Shown here: piece by piece, positions 28,001-37,779 of the stretch
Position numbering within the stretch: position 1 is the first letter of the stretch
Layout of the letters: the number at the start of each line of letters is the position of its first letter
Assembly: GCA_963718635.1 (NCBI GenBank)
Contig: OY970367.1
Span: 6,262,001-6,326,000, forward strand
DNA from: JAIOQJ01 sp963718635
Lineage (GTDB): Bacteria; Planctomycetota; Planctomycetia; Gemmatales; Gemmataceae
Length of the DNA stretch: 64,000 nucleotides
Direction of reading: 5' to 3'
The notes under the pieces: model-generated
The model's database searches: none
Told to the model about the DNA's origin: nothing
What the model saw: the letters and a program-made list of their open reading frames with translations, nothing else
Made by a program: the position numbers and the translations under genes

Positions 28001-28073
28001 TAAGCATTGGATCGAGCCGCTGCACCTGACCATCAGCCCGGCCGACAACGGCGAAGGCGTCGCCAGCCGATAG
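22058..28073 (+). CDS. Anti-sigma-like/alpha-2-macroglobulin membrane fusion protein, three apparent frameshifts
   Basis: Three overlapping frames join into about 2,005 residues. Residues 1-90 are a helical cytoplasmic domain resembling anti-sigma factors (NIYGLLDAEQAIELEVFLAT), without zinc Cys/His. TM1 is at about 93-116 after a basic stretch. A coiled coil and MG-type beta domains follow (TDKPLYKPGETVYFRSLTLD). A membrane hairpin lies at about 985-1036 with the loop RSPERRGG. Then come a Met/Gly/Ala-rich linker, MG domains, and a thioester domain with PGGCFEQTSTSNYP (Cys about 1495), as in protease-trapping alpha-2-macroglobulins. Frame changes lie near 22315, 23218 and 25940, each keeping the family order. 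The basic residues predict N-terminus in, both large parts in the periplasm. Usual bacterial homologues pair with PBP1c; none is here. Confidence 0.8.
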
Positions 28074-28086
28074 AGGGAGGGCGACG

Positions 28087-28141
28087 ATCCGAGCCGGAAG
28101 CGTGAGCGAGAAAAATCGTCGCTTACGCTTCCGGCTCGGAT
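28087..28141. terminator. 23-bp inverted repeat after the macroglobulin gene
   Basis: Arms 28087-28109 (starting ATCCGAGCCGGAAGC) and 28119-28141 pair with one mismatch and a 9-base loop containing AAAAA. It lies 14 bp after the stop and is the likely end of the sigma/macroglobulin transcript, separating it from the Ton genes. The arm text is related to the repeat at 21255-21330. Confidence 0.6.
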
Positions 28142-28287
28142 TCGTATGTTAACCCGCATATGCCGATAACATCTCATTCATCCCTTGTCGAATCAGGCAG
28201 AGCCAGTAATAAGGAATTTGGATTCTTCATACTGCCGCTTTGCAGTTGTCTTAGGCGTTATTTCGTCGTCATCGAGTAGCACACCCT

Positions 28288-28977
28288 ATGTTCGGCACCG
28301 ATCCGGTTGTGATGTTCACCAAGGGTGGCCCCGTAATGTGGCCGCTGCTGGTGTGCTCGATTGTGGCAGTGGCGATCGTCCTCGAGCGTCTGTGGGTCAT
28401 TGTCAGCGCTGGCGCCAACTACGCTACATTGCTGCACCGGCTTCGTTCGCTGGTTCACGCGGGCAAGATAAGCGACGCGGAACGTGCAGCGAGCGAACTG
28501 CGCAAGCCAGTTGGCGAAGTCGCACGAGCATTCTTGCATCACTGGCACAGCCCGGCATCGGTGCGCGAAGATGTCGTATCCCGCGATGGCGCCCAGCAAA
28601 TCGAAGTTCTTGAGCGTCGTTTGAACTGGTTAGCCATTCTGGCCCAAGTGACGCCGTTGCTCGGGCTGCTCGGTACGGTCCTCGGGCTCATGAGCGCCTT
28701 TCAAGCCATCGATGCCAAAGGGCCAAACGTCCATGCTTCCGACCTGGCGACGGGGATTTGGGCCAAGCTCATCAACACCGCATTTGGCCTGGCCATCGCA
28801 ATCCCTTGCCTCGTCGCCTATTACTGGCTCGAAACGCGAGTGATTCGCATCACGCAACAAATGGAGTGGATGACGTCGCATCTGAACGAATGGCTGGCGA
28901 GCGCCAGGCCGGAGCTCTCGACTAATGGCCAGTTGAGCGACCATATTCCCTCGCGGACCAATGGGGTGGCGTCGTGA
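28288..28977 (+). CDS. exbB: ExbB/TolQ-family proton-channel protein
   Basis: The 229-residue protein has three membrane helices. TM1 is at about 16-38 (MWPLLVCSIVAVAIVLERLW), TM2 at about 118-140 (VTPLLGLLGTVLGLMSAF) and TM3 at about 155-180 (LINTAFGLAIAIPCLVAYYW). The TPLLGLLGTV and INTAFGLAIAIP motifs are diagnostic of MotA/TolQ/ExbB. With ExbD it harvests the proton motive force for TonB. It overlaps the exbD start by four bases (GTGA). It is the first gene of a full Ton cluster. Confidence 0.92.
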   Translation: MFGTDPVVMFTKGGPVMWPLLVCSIVAVAIVLERLWVIVSAGANYATLLHRLRSLVHAGKISDAERAASELRKPVGEVARAFLHHWHSPASVREDVVSRDGAQQIEVLERRLNWLAILAQVTPLLGLLGTVLGLMSAFQAIDAKGPNVHASDLATGIWAKLINTAFGLAIAIPCLVAYYWLETRVIRITQQMEWMTSHLNEWLASARPELSTNGQLSDHIPSRTNGVAS

Positions 28978-29366
28978 AGTTCAATCGCCGCAAGCGTACC
29001 CGACCGCACATCGACATGACGCCGTTGATCGATTGCGTTTTCACGTTGTTGATCGTGTTGATGCTGTCGGCCACGTTCAACTCACCCGATTCGCTCGGGT
29101 TGAAGTTGCCGCAGGCCGCCACCCACGATATCGAAGAAAAGCACGAAATCGCGTTGGGCGTCGACGCGGCGGGTAAATTCTTTCTCAATGAACGTCCGGT
29201 TGATGCGAACAACCTCGTCAACGAACTACGTCCACTGATCGACCGGTCCGAAAACAAGGTCGTGACATTTCGCGGCGATGAAAAGATGGACTACACCGCT
29301 TTCATCAAAGCCCTCGATGCCGTCCGTGCCGCCGGCGGGGTGCACATGAATATCATGCACAATTGA
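28974..29366 (+). CDS. exbD: ExbD/TolR-family protein
   Basis: The 130-residue protein starts with GTG inside the end of exbB. It has the conserved IDMTPLIDCVFTLLIVLMLS helix (about 14-34), including the membrane Asp of PLIDCVF that is needed for proton coupling. A periplasmic domain follows, with RGDEKMDYTAFIKALDAVRA and AGG. It forms the ExbB-ExbD motor with the preceding gene. About 250 bp without genes separate it from the first receptor; that gap holds only a short GGCAGAC/GTCTGCC hairpin at 29375-29394. Confidence 0.92.
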   Translation: MKFNRRKRTRPHIDMTPLIDCVFTLLIVLMLSATFNSPDSLGLKLPQAATHDIEEKHEIALGVDAAGKFFLNERPVDANNLVNELRPLIDRSENKVVTFRGDEKMDYTAFIKALDAVRAAGGVHMNIMHN

Positions 29367-29616
29367 ACGCGGCGGGCAGACATTCCAGTCTGCCTGCGAT
29401 GTGGGCGATCGACGGTACAAATTACCTCTCCTGCCTAATTGTTCGGTTCCAATCTCCAGTCCGCACAATCATCAAGATCGCTTGTACCGATTGCGCGGAA
29501 CTGGCCAAATCACTTCGGTGCGTGCCAAACAAAACCGATACTTTCTTGTCAATCACGGCTACCGACGCGCGTTCGCCCGCACGCAGGCTCGTTACACGCT
29601 ATGAAGAAGAGCGCAC

Positions 29617-31893
29617 ATGCTTTCGTTCACCACAGGCCGTTTTTTTCTGATTGGAGCGGTGACTGTCGCTTGCATGTGGCAAAGCGGTCCGGCGATCGCG
29701 GAGGATACCTCGCCGGTCAGGGCGCCAGCCGATCTCAGGCCAGAGCCGGTGTGGAAAGCGTCGCCGAAGCCGGATGCCGATCTCGTTCAAGTTCAGGATG
29801 GGCCGCCCAAGAAAGAAAAACTGCCAACGCTGCCGGAAACAAAGGTCGAGGCGAGCCCCGAGCCGAACCCGACCGCTGCACCATCGAGCGTGGCGACGAC
29901 CACCCCATCGGCGCTGCCAGGCCCATTCGGGGTCACCCCTTCCTCATCGCCGGGCTTGGGCAGCAATTTGCTGGGAGAAACGCCATCCGCCTCGGCGGGA
30001 AGCGTTAATCGACAGGATTTGTTGCTCCGCCCGAGCGCCCGGCCGGGCGACATTTTCGAGGCGATTCCCGGTTTGATCGCCACGCCTCACACGGGCGGCG
30101 GTAAGGCCAGCCAATTCATTCTGCGCGGCAGCTATGCCGACCACGGCACTGATTTCTCGATCTTCGCCGATGGGGTGCCGCTCAACCTGCCGAGCCACGC
30201 ACACGGCCAAGGCTATCTGGACACCAACTGGCTCATTCCCGAATTGATCGACCGCATCGATTACCGCAAAGGACCATACTACGCGGATGTCGGCGACTTC
30301 TCTTCATTGGGAACCGCCTCGACGCGTTTCCTGACGCATCTCGACCAAGGCTTCACCAAATATACGACGGGCATGTACGGCTACAACCGTCTCGTTACCG
30401 CCCAATCGTTTCAGGTCGGCCAGGGCGACCTCCTTTACGGCATCCTGGCCAACTATCAGGACACGGCTTGGGAAAACAAGGAAAAACTGCAGCGCTTTAG
30501 CGGCATCCTGAAATACACCGTGGGCGATGCCAACGCCGGCTTTTCAGTCGCAGGGACGAGTTACTACTCGCAGTGGACTTCCACGGATCAGGTGCCCGAG
30601 CTGGCGATCACGTCGGGCATCATCGACCGGTTCGGCACGCTCGACTCCGCCACGGGCGGCAACACCTACCGCCACAGCCTCAATAGCGAGGCCTGGGCCA
30701 AGATCACCGATAACTCGATGACGCGCGCCCAAGCGTATGCCGTATGGTACAACTTCGATCTATTTTCGCTGCTCTCGGGGCCGGGTTCCGAAATCCAGCA
30801 ACAAGATCGGCGTCGTTATATCGGTGCAAACCTGTCGCACCAGATCGATTCGGAATTCCTGGGGATGAAGCAGAAAAACACGTTCGGCATGCAGTTTCGC
30901 AACGACGACATCCCCAATCTGCGCACGAACAATACCGACAACCGCGTGCTCGTTTCGGAGGTGACGGCGGACCAGGTCAATCAATCGAGCCTCGGTTTTT
31001 ACTGGATCAACGCTTGGCAATGGACCGACCGGCTGCGCACCGAAACCGGCCTGCGCTGGGACAACTATTGGTTTAACGACAGCTCGCTTCTGGACCCCGC
31101 GAATAGCGGCAACCTTCAGACTAATATGGTGAATCCGAAAGAGTCCATCATCTTCAAAGCCAGCGACAAGATGGATCTGTTTCTTAACGGCGGCTTCGGC
31201 TTCCACAGCAACGACACGCGCGGAATCATTCACACCAACAACCCAGACGGCTCTGCGGTGGCTCAACAGGCGCCGGGTCTGGTGCGCTCGCGTGGCGCCG
31301 AATTCGGCGTGCGGACCGTCGATATCATTCCCAACCTGAAATCGACTGCAGCTGTCTATTATCTCGACATCGATTCGGAGTTGCTCTTCGCCGGGGACCA
31401 AGGCACTACTTCGCCCAAAGGCCAGAGCAAGCGCATGGGCGTGGAACTCGTGAACTACTACAACATCACGAAAAATTGGTCTATCGACGTCGAGTTTAAT
31501 TGGACCAGCATTCGTTTTGCTCACCCCGACCCCGATACAGGCGGCACGTTCGTGCCGCAGTCAATCCCATTCACGCTGAGCGGCGGCACCACTTTCCGGG
31601 ATCCCAGCGGCTTCTTCGGCTCTGTGCGCATGCGTTCGTTCAGTGCGCAACCGCTCGTTTCCGACGATTCATTTCGCTCACAGCAAACGACCATCTTCAA
31701 TGCCATGTTCGGCTACACGCGCAATCGCTGGACAATCGGCGTTGAGGGCATCAACCTCCTGAACGCCAAGGCGCCGGATATCACGTATGCCTACCCGTTC
31801 ACGCTGGTTGCGGGCGGACCGCAATACGACGGGCGGTTGATCCGCCCCACCGATCCCATCCAGGCTCGCATCTTCTTTAACGTCACTTACTGA
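29617..31893 (+). CDS. TonB-dependent outer-membrane receptor (first of a tandem pair)
   Basis: The 758-residue protein has a signal peptide (to about residue 28, PAIAED), then a Pro/Ala-rich linker with a TLPETKVEA segment. The plug domain follows (about 130-235: LLLRPSARPGDIFEAIPGLI, then KASQFILRGSYADHGTDFSI and FADGVPLN, a RIDYRKGPYYADVGDFSS turn). The beta-barrel ends in IQARIFFNVTY, the aromatic terminus of outer-membrane barrels. The substrate is not readable. It is very similar along its whole length to the next gene, so the two arose by tandem duplication. It probably works with ExbB/ExbD and the TonB at 34402. Confidence 0.92.
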   Translation: MLSFTTGRFFLIGAVTVACMWQSGPAIAEDTSPVRAPADLRPEPVWKASPKPDADLVQVQDGPPKKEKLPTLPETKVEASPEPNPTAAPSSVATTTPSALPGPFGVTPSSSPGLGSNLLGETPSASAGSVNRQDLLLRPSARPGDIFEAIPGLIATPHTGGGKASQFILRGSYADHGTDFSIFADGVPLNLPSHAHGQGYLDTNWLIPELIDRIDYRKGPYYADVGDFSSLGTASTRFLTHLDQGFTKYTTGMYGYNRLVTAQSFQVGQGDLLYGILANYQDTAWENKEKLQRFSGILKYTVGDANAGFSVAGTSYYSQWTSTDQVPELAITSGIIDRFGTLDSATGGNTYRHSLNSEAWAKITDNSMTRAQAYAVWYNFDLFSLLSGPGSEIQQQDRRRYIGANLSHQIDSEFLGMKQKNTFGMQFRNDDIPNLRTNNTDNRVLVSEVTADQVNQSSLGFYWINAWQWTDRLRTETGLRWDNYWFNDSSLLDPANSGNLQTNMVNPKESIIFKASDKMDLFLNGGFGFHSNDTRGIIHTNNPDGSAVAQQAPGLVRSRGAEFGVRTVDIIPNLKSTAAVYYLDIDSELLFAGDQGTTSPKGQSKRMGVELVNYYNITKNWSIDVEFNWTSIRFAHPDPDTGGTFVPQSIPFTLSGGTTFRDPSGFFGSVRMRSFSAQPLVSDDSFRSQQTTIFNAMFGYTRNRWTIGVEGINLLNAKAPDITYAYPFTLVAGGPQYDGRLIRPTDPIQARIFFNVTY

Positions 31894-31985
31894 GATGGAA
31901 GAAATTATTCATAATTCGACTGAGAACGCCGATCATACGAATACAGAATTCGTAATACAGATCGAACCCACCGGCGTGCCAGAAG

Positions 31986-34322
31986 ATGATTTTTTTCTTC
32001 CAGTCGAAAGTAAACATGCTCGCATCGCAGCAAACTAGGCGCGGCTGCTGCGTCGTGGCTGTAGTCCTGACTGCCCTTTCGACGTGGTCTGCGGGACATG
32101 CGTTCGCGCAGGACAGGTCGGTCGTCGCGCCGACCGTGGAAGTGAAAGCGCCCGAGGCTGTCTGGACCGCCTCGCCAAAGCCCGGTTCCGGCGATTCGAC
32201 CATCGTGCAGGTTCAAGACGTGCCGAAGAAGGATAAGCTGCCGACGCTGCCGGAAACGAAAGTCGAGGCAAACCCCGAACCGATTCCAACTAGCGCACCG
32301 CCCACCGGCGCCGCTCCCACGATTCCGACCGCCCAAACAGGTGTGCCGGGGCCATTAGGCTTCACCAATTCCAATACGCCGGGCATGGGCAGCAATCGGC
32401 TGGGTGATTTGCCGGCCGCGTCGGCCGGCACGATTAGCCGCGACGATCTATTGATCCGCCCTAGCGCTCGCGTTGGCGATATTCTGGAATCGATTCCGGG
32501 GCTGGTAGCCACGCCGCACAGCGGCGGCGGTAAGGCGAGCCAATTCATCCTGCGCGGCAGTTATGCCGATCACGGCACCGATTTTTCGCTCTTTGCCGAC
32601 GGTGTGCCGATGAACTTGCCCACCCACGCGCACGGCCAGGGCTATCTCGACACCAACTGGCTGATTCCGGAGTTGATCGAGCGCATCGACTATCGCAAAG
32701 GGCCTTACTATGCGGACATTGGCGACTTCTCGTCGCTCGGCTCCGGCTCGATCCGCTTCCTCGACAAGTTGGACCAAGGCTTCACCAAATTCACGACGGG
32801 CATGTACGCTTACAACCGCCTGGTCAACGCCGATTCGTACCAGGTGGGGCCGGGCAATTTGCTTTATGGCATTGAAGCCCAATACGCGGATACGGCATGG
32901 CAAGCGCATGAGAAACTCCAACGCTTTAGCGGCATTATGAAATACACAGTCGGCGATAAGGATGCCGGCTTCTCGCTCTCGGGCCTGAGCTATTACTCAC
33001 AATGGACTTCAACCGATCAACAGCCGGAACTGGCAATTACTCAGGGAATCATCGGCCGTTTCGGCACCTTTGACCCGGCCACGGGCGGCAATACCTATCG
33101 GCAAGGCATCAACGCCGAATCGTGGGCGCATATCTCCGATAACTCAGTTACCCGAGCCCAAGCCTACGCCACCTGGTACAACTTCGATCTTTATTCGCTG
33201 TTATCCGGCCCAGGATCAGAAACTCAACAGTTTGAGCGTCGAAGATACCTCGGCACAAACTTGTCGCATCAAGTCGATTCCGAGTTCTTCGGTATCAAGA
33301 TGAAGGACACGATCGGCTTGCAATTCCGTAACGACGACATCCCGAACATTCAGTTGAACAACACCGATAATCGCGTTATCACTTCGCAGGTAAGTCAGAA
33401 CGCGGTGAATATTTCGACTATGGGCCTTTACTACACCAATAGTTGGCAATGGACGGATCGCCTGCGTACGGAAAGCGGCATCCGCTGGGATCATTACTGG
33501 TACGACGTGACTTCCGTGCTTCAGGACGTCAATTCCGGTAGCAAGCAAGTCAGCATGGTCAATCCGAAAGAGTCCATCATCTTCAAAGCTTCGGACAACA
33601 TGGACTTGTTTCTGAACGGCGGCTTTGGCCTGCATAGCAACGATGCCCGCGGCATCACGTTGCGGATCAATCCGGATGGCACGCCCGTGACCCAGGCGAC
33701 GCCCGCGCTCGTGCGCTCGCGAGGCGCCGAATTCGGTGTGCGCACCGCGGAACTCATTCCCGGCTTAAAGACCACGGCGGCCGTTTATTACCTGGATATC
33801 GATTCGGAATTGATCTTCTCCGGCGATCAGGGAACGACCACCCCACAGGGCAAAACCAAACGCATGGGCGTTGAATTGACAGGCTTCTACAACATCACCA
33901 AATACTGGTCGGTCGATGTAGAATTCAACTGGACGAGTATTCGCTTCGACAAACCCGACCCCGACACGGGCGGGACATTCGTTCCACAAACAGTCCCGTT
34001 CCTGCTTTCGGGCGGAACGACGTTTCGCGACCCCAGCGGCTTTTTCGGTTCGCTGCGTATGAAGTCGATCAGTGCGCAGCCACTCGTGTCGGACGATTCG
34101 TATCGATCGCAACACACGACCATCTTCAATGCCGTGCTGGGCTACACGCGCAACAGTTGGACCGTGGGCGTAGAAGGAATTAATTTGCTAAACGCCCAGG
34201 CGCCCGACATTAGCTACGCGTATCCGTTTACGTTGGTTGCCGGTGGCCCGCAAATAATCGGTCGCGTGATTCGGCCGACTGATCCGATTCAAGCACGAGT
34301 GTTTTTCAGTATTACGTACTGA
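31986..34322 (+). CDS. TonB-dependent outer-membrane receptor (second of a tandem pair)
   Basis: The protein has up to 778 residues; an internal Met at 32016 may be the true start, because it places the signal peptide (CCVVAVVLTALSTWSAGHAF) closer to the N-terminus. It has the same linker (TLPETKVEAN), plug (KASQFILRGSYADHGTDFSL, then ADGVPMNLPTHAHGQGYLD) and barrel layout as its neighbour, ending IQARVFFSITY. Differences are scattered, with most of the barrel conserved, so substrate preference may differ only slightly. The gap to the first receptor is 92 bp, consistent with one transcript. Confidence 0.92.
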   Translation: MIFFFQSKVNMLASQQTRRGCCVVAVVLTALSTWSAGHAFAQDRSVVAPTVEVKAPEAVWTASPKPGSGDSTIVQVQDVPKKDKLPTLPETKVEANPEPIPTSAPPTGAAPTIPTAQTGVPGPLGFTNSNTPGMGSNRLGDLPAASAGTISRDDLLIRPSARVGDILESIPGLVATPHSGGGKASQFILRGSYADHGTDFSLFADGVPMNLPTHAHGQGYLDTNWLIPELIERIDYRKGPYYADIGDFSSLGSGSIRFLDKLDQGFTKFTTGMYAYNRLVNADSYQVGPGNLLYGIEAQYADTAWQAHEKLQRFSGIMKYTVGDKDAGFSLSGLSYYSQWTSTDQQPELAITQGIIGRFGTFDPATGGNTYRQGINAESWAHISDNSVTRAQAYATWYNFDLYSLLSGPGSETQQFERRRYLGTNLSHQVDSEFFGIKMKDTIGLQFRNDDIPNIQLNNTDNRVITSQVSQNAVNISTMGLYYTNSWQWTDRLRTESGIRWDHYWYDVTSVLQDVNSGSKQVSMVNPKESIIFKASDNMDLFLNGGFGLHSNDARGITLRINPDGTPVTQATPALVRSRGAEFGVRTAELIPGLKTTAAVYYLDIDSELIFSGDQGTTTPQGKTKRMGVELTGFYNITKYWSVDVEFNWTSIRFDKPDPDTGGTFVPQTVPFLLSGGTTFRDPSGFFGSLRMKSISAQPLVSDDSYRSQHTTIFNAVLGYTRNSWTVGVEGINLLNAQAPDISYAYPFTLVAGGPQIIGRVIRPTDPIQARVFFSITY

Positions 34323-34401
34323 GATCGAATTGTTTGCCACTGATCGCGCTCACGCCTAGAATAATACGGGAATCGAAAGCGTAACATCGCGAACCGTCAC
34401 C

Positions 34402-35108
34402 ATGCCGACCTCTTTTCCGTTCTTTCCCATTATGCTCGTGGTCAGCCTGTTGCTGCACGCTGGCGCGGGATTCTGGTTGTATAGGCCGCAAGAAATCCAA
34501 CCGCCAAGGTTGAAAGTTCAGATCGGCGTGGCATCGATCGAATCGCGGTCGATAAAGCCAGCGTCGCCAAAGAAAGTCGAGCAAGCTGTTGCGAAGCCGG
34601 TTGTCGAGAAGCTCGTCCCCCCGCGCGAGAAGCCCTTAGTGAAGGTGCCGGCGCCCCCGAATTACTGGCGGCGCCAACCAGCGTGATTGTGCCGCCGGAA
34701 GCCATCGTGGCGCCGCCACGCCCCAAAGAAGTGCCGGTCCTCAAGCAGGAGAAAAGCACCGAATTGGCTGAGGTCTCAGCGCCGGCATCGATCGGGTCGC
34801 AGGCATCGACGGGGGCGACGGCCGATGAGTTGCCCACCGATCCCGGCACCAATATTGCGCCGGATTATCCGGCGGATGCCGTGCGAAACCGCCAGGAAGG
34901 CCGGGTCATGTTGCGTTTGAAAGTAAGCGAACTCGGCACTGTCGAGGAAATCTATGTTGAAACCTCCAGCGGTGTGGCATCCTTGGATCAATCCGCTCTA
35001 AAGACTGTGCGCAACTGGAAATTCTATCCCGCAACACGCGGTGGCAAGCCAATCGCATATGAATTTATCAAGCCGATCACATTTTCGATCCGCAATCGCC
35101 GGCCTTGA
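34402..35108 (+). CDS. tonB: TonB energy-transducer protein, one frameshift at a C run
   Basis: Frame 1 (34402-34686) gives the N-terminal membrane anchor (FPIMLVVSLLLHAGAGFWLY) and a Pro/Lys-rich spacer. After the CCCCC run near 34655 the next frame continues ELLAAPTSVIVPPEAIVAPP. It then gives the C-terminal TonB domain: DYPADAVRNRQEGRVMLRLK, then SSGVASLDQSALKTVRNWKF and YPATRGGKP. Together they make about 235 residues with normal domain order. TonB spans the periplasm and carries ExbB/ExbD energy to the receptors. The frame break lies in a homopolymer, so a sequencing indel is the likely cause. It closes the cluster. Confidence 0.85.
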
Positions 35109-35175
35109 AAGTCGATTTTCCGGGATGAGCTTTCAGGGTCGTCGCTTACGGCTCGCATCGTTCGTTACGCTCTGA

Positions 35176-36698
35176 TTATGGCGCACTTCGTTCGTTCCGT
35201 TCTTTCTCGCGTTTCACCCGTTCCTCATACTCTTTTCGCGCTGCCTGACTGATCAGGCTGTCGGGATTTCCCGTGCGCAGAATATCGAATAGTTCATCGG
35301 TGTGGCGAGTGCGATTCCAGCAGAAGTGGGTGATGGTATTTGTCCACAAGACCGGCAGCTGCGCTTTTTTCAAAGTGGCACGGATGCGCTCCAGCCGGCC
35401 TTTCGCTTCAATGGATAGTTTCTCTTCGTTCACTTCGAGCAATCGCAAGTTTGAGCTACGGCAGCGCTCGAACAAATCTTTAGTTGCCTGTTCGCGAATC
35501 GCGTAATTATCGTCGTCCAGCTTGGCGACCAACTCCGCGATGCCTTTGGGCGGCTCGAGCAGCTTTTTGAAATCTTTGACGAGTGTCTCTACCCAATCGG
35601 CTGGGCACTGCTGGGGATAGTGAGCGTAAAGCAGGGCACGCACCCAAACATTTTTGATCGACCGCAGCTTGCGGAATTGGTCGGGCGTTAGCCGGGTGTC
35701 GAGGTGACGTTTGGAATTCCGCCAGGCTTCTTCCTCTTTTTCCAAGAACATGTTTGCCGGAACGGTTTTCTTGTCCGGAGCGATTGCCGAATTTGTTTTC
35801 ATCTGAGCCTGGCGTTTCAAACTCGATTCGTGTTCGTCGTCCTCAAAGGTCCAATAGTGAAACAGACCGAGCGCGCCCTCTGGCTGCCCGGTCGATAAGT
35901 GATTGGCCAAGTCAGCAAAGCATTCTTCGGTAGTGCCATAGCTTTCGTATACAGAAGTGATCAGTTTGTTTGCGTAATAGCTATACGACACCCGGTCGAT
36001 GCCTCGGAGCAAAAACGGTACGAATTCTTTATGCCTGCACCCTTCAATGGTTTCGACCCATTGGTCCCACCCACCCCCTATGCAATGACTTTGGTCGGGT
36101 CTTTCTTCTTCAAGGTTGAGACTTTCGGCAAAATCCACTTGACGCTGTTGCAAGGCGATCGCTATGTTCGCATCCGTCGCGGGTTTGATCTCAATCGTCC
36201 GTTGGCTCTTGATTTCAACCAGGGCGTCGAGATTACGTCGAATCCGCTGTTCGTCCTTTTTAGGCTCAGCAAGCTTGTATAAACGCCAACCGAATCGCAA
36301 GGTTGCCTCGCCTGAAGGAATCTCTAAATAGCGGTCTTGTAAATGGATTATTCGCGACAGAGCGGCGCCGGGCGCAACTCGCAGCAGTACGGGCCTATAT
36401 TACCAATAGTGACGCTACACCTGTCCACTTCCTTTCGCACTTTCCAGCCTGTGTCGAGGTGGCACCAGCCACCTCCTCCGGAACTCCATGCGTAGTACCG
36501 AAGCGTGTCCTTCGTCAGATTCTTAAGCGACAAAGTACAAACAATAGGCCCCTCTTCGAGGGCTTCATCCACAGTCAACGTCAGCGCGAGTTCTTCGGGG
36601 CCGGCCGGCAACCGCGACCCCTCTTTCGCGACAACTTGATCCGTCAAGGCAAGACTGACAAGCGCGATGGCGAAGGTAGTGGCAAGCGAGTTTCGCAT
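35176..36698 (-). CDS. Secreted HEAT-like/Ig-like protein of unknown function, one frameshift
   Basis: The 5' frame (36698-36348) has a signal peptide (MRNSLATTFAIALVSLALTD) and an Ig-like start (LALTLTVDEALEEGPIVCTL, then YYAWSSGGGGWCHL). After CELRPA the frame breaks near 36370, and the text continues ALSRIIHLQDRYLEIPSGEA, then TLRFGWRLYKL, into the 36300-35176 frame. The C-terminal part has a DDDNYAIREQATKDLFERCR motif typical of planctomycete HEAT-like exported proteins. Joined, it has about 500 residues. I cannot name a function. It is convergent with tonB. Confidence 0.55.
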
Positions 36699-36815
36699 GA
36701 AAGCTGTCCTAATGGCAGGCTCGAATGTATGCCCGATTCATCATTACTCGGTCCTTATTTGTAGCAACTTTCTTCCCCGGCCGTTTGAACCATCGCCAAT
36801 TGCGAAGGCATAGCT

Positions 36816-37664
36816 CTAACGGTTGATCAGCCCCTGTTGCAACAAAATCAGGAGCAGGATCCCAAGGAGTATGCGGTAGATGATGAAGACATAGGTCGAG
36901 TGCTTTTTCAAATAGCCGATGAGAAAAGCAATGGCCGCATAGCCGACGATTCCCGAAACGATTGATGAAACAATGATGGCAAGCACATCGTCTTGGGAGT
37001 GCAGCAGTTCTTGGCGATCCTTATACAACTCGTAGATCCCCGCTCCGAATACTGAAGGCAGGGACAGCAAGAATGAAAAGCGCGCCGAAGTTGCACGCGA
37101 TAGCCCGACGAATAAGCCAGCTGTGATGGTGACGCCCGAACGCGAGGCCCCAGGAATTAACGCCAAAGCCTGGAAACAGCCAACGAACAAGGCGTCGCGC
37201 CACGTGATCGCTTGTTCTTCACGGCCCAGGTCGCCGCGCTTCGCCCGTCGGGCGGTGAACTGTTCGGCGATGGTGAGCAAGATTGCGAAGCCGATGGCGG
37301 CAAAGGCAATAACGTGCAGATCACGCAAGTCTTCCTTGATCTGTTTCTTGAAAGTCAGGCCGCAAACGACAACCGGTATTGTCCCGGCAGCGATCATCCA
37401 GGCCATCTTCGCATCGTGGCTGCTGCCATAACGGAAGGTCGATACATCGACCCAAAACGCGCGAAGAATGCGGATAATGTCCGGCCAGAAATAGATAAAG
37501 ACGGCCACCACCGTCCCAAGCTGGATCACGGCGGTGAAGGCCGCGCCTGGATCCTTCCAATGCAGCAGTTCGGGCACAATGTGCAGATGGGCTGTGCTGC
37601 TGATGGGCAGAAACTCCGTCAGTCCCTGAACGATGCCAAGAACAATTGCTTCGAGCAAGGACAT
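36816..37664 (-). CDS. uppP: Undecaprenyl-diphosphatase
   Basis: The 282-residue membrane protein starts at 37664, with AGGAGG 11 bases upstream. It carries both signature regions: QGLTEFLPISSTAHLHI (the E/SS motif near residue 18) and PGASRSGVTITAGL (about 170). Seven or eight hydrophobic helices follow the family topology, ending IIYRILLGILLLILL. It dephosphorylates undecaprenyl pyrophosphate for cell-wall and surface-polymer synthesis. An upstream Met at 37691 is also in frame, but the ribosome site supports 37664. It stands alone, followed by repeats on its 5' side. Confidence 0.93.
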   Translation of the reverse strand: MSLLEAIVLGIVQGLTEFLPISSTAHLHIVPELLHWKDPGAAFTAVIQLGTVVAVFIYFWPDIIRILRAFWVDVSTFRYGSSHDAKMAWMIAAGTIPVVVCGLTFKKQIKEDLRDLHVIAFAAIGFAILLTIAEQFTARRAKRGDLGREEQAITWRDALFVGCFQALALIPGASRSGVTITAGLFVGLSRATSARFSFLLSLPSVFGAGIYELYKDRQELLHSQDDVLAIIVSSIVSGIVGYAAIAFLIGYLKKHSTYVFIIYRILLGILLLILLQQGLINR

Positions 37665-37779
37665 ACCACCGAACCTCCTGATTGCGGGCAAAGAGGTACA
37701 TTATTGGCATCCGCGCGGTTAAAACAAGCCAGGACATGGATGCTGCTTGAAGCGATTGGAGTTTGATTAGACTTCATTC

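Noticed and set aside
34402..35108. Programmed frameshift in tonB
   Set aside because: A CCCCC run is a common indel site, there is no slippery heptamer with a downstream structure, and TonB is not known to use frameshifting.
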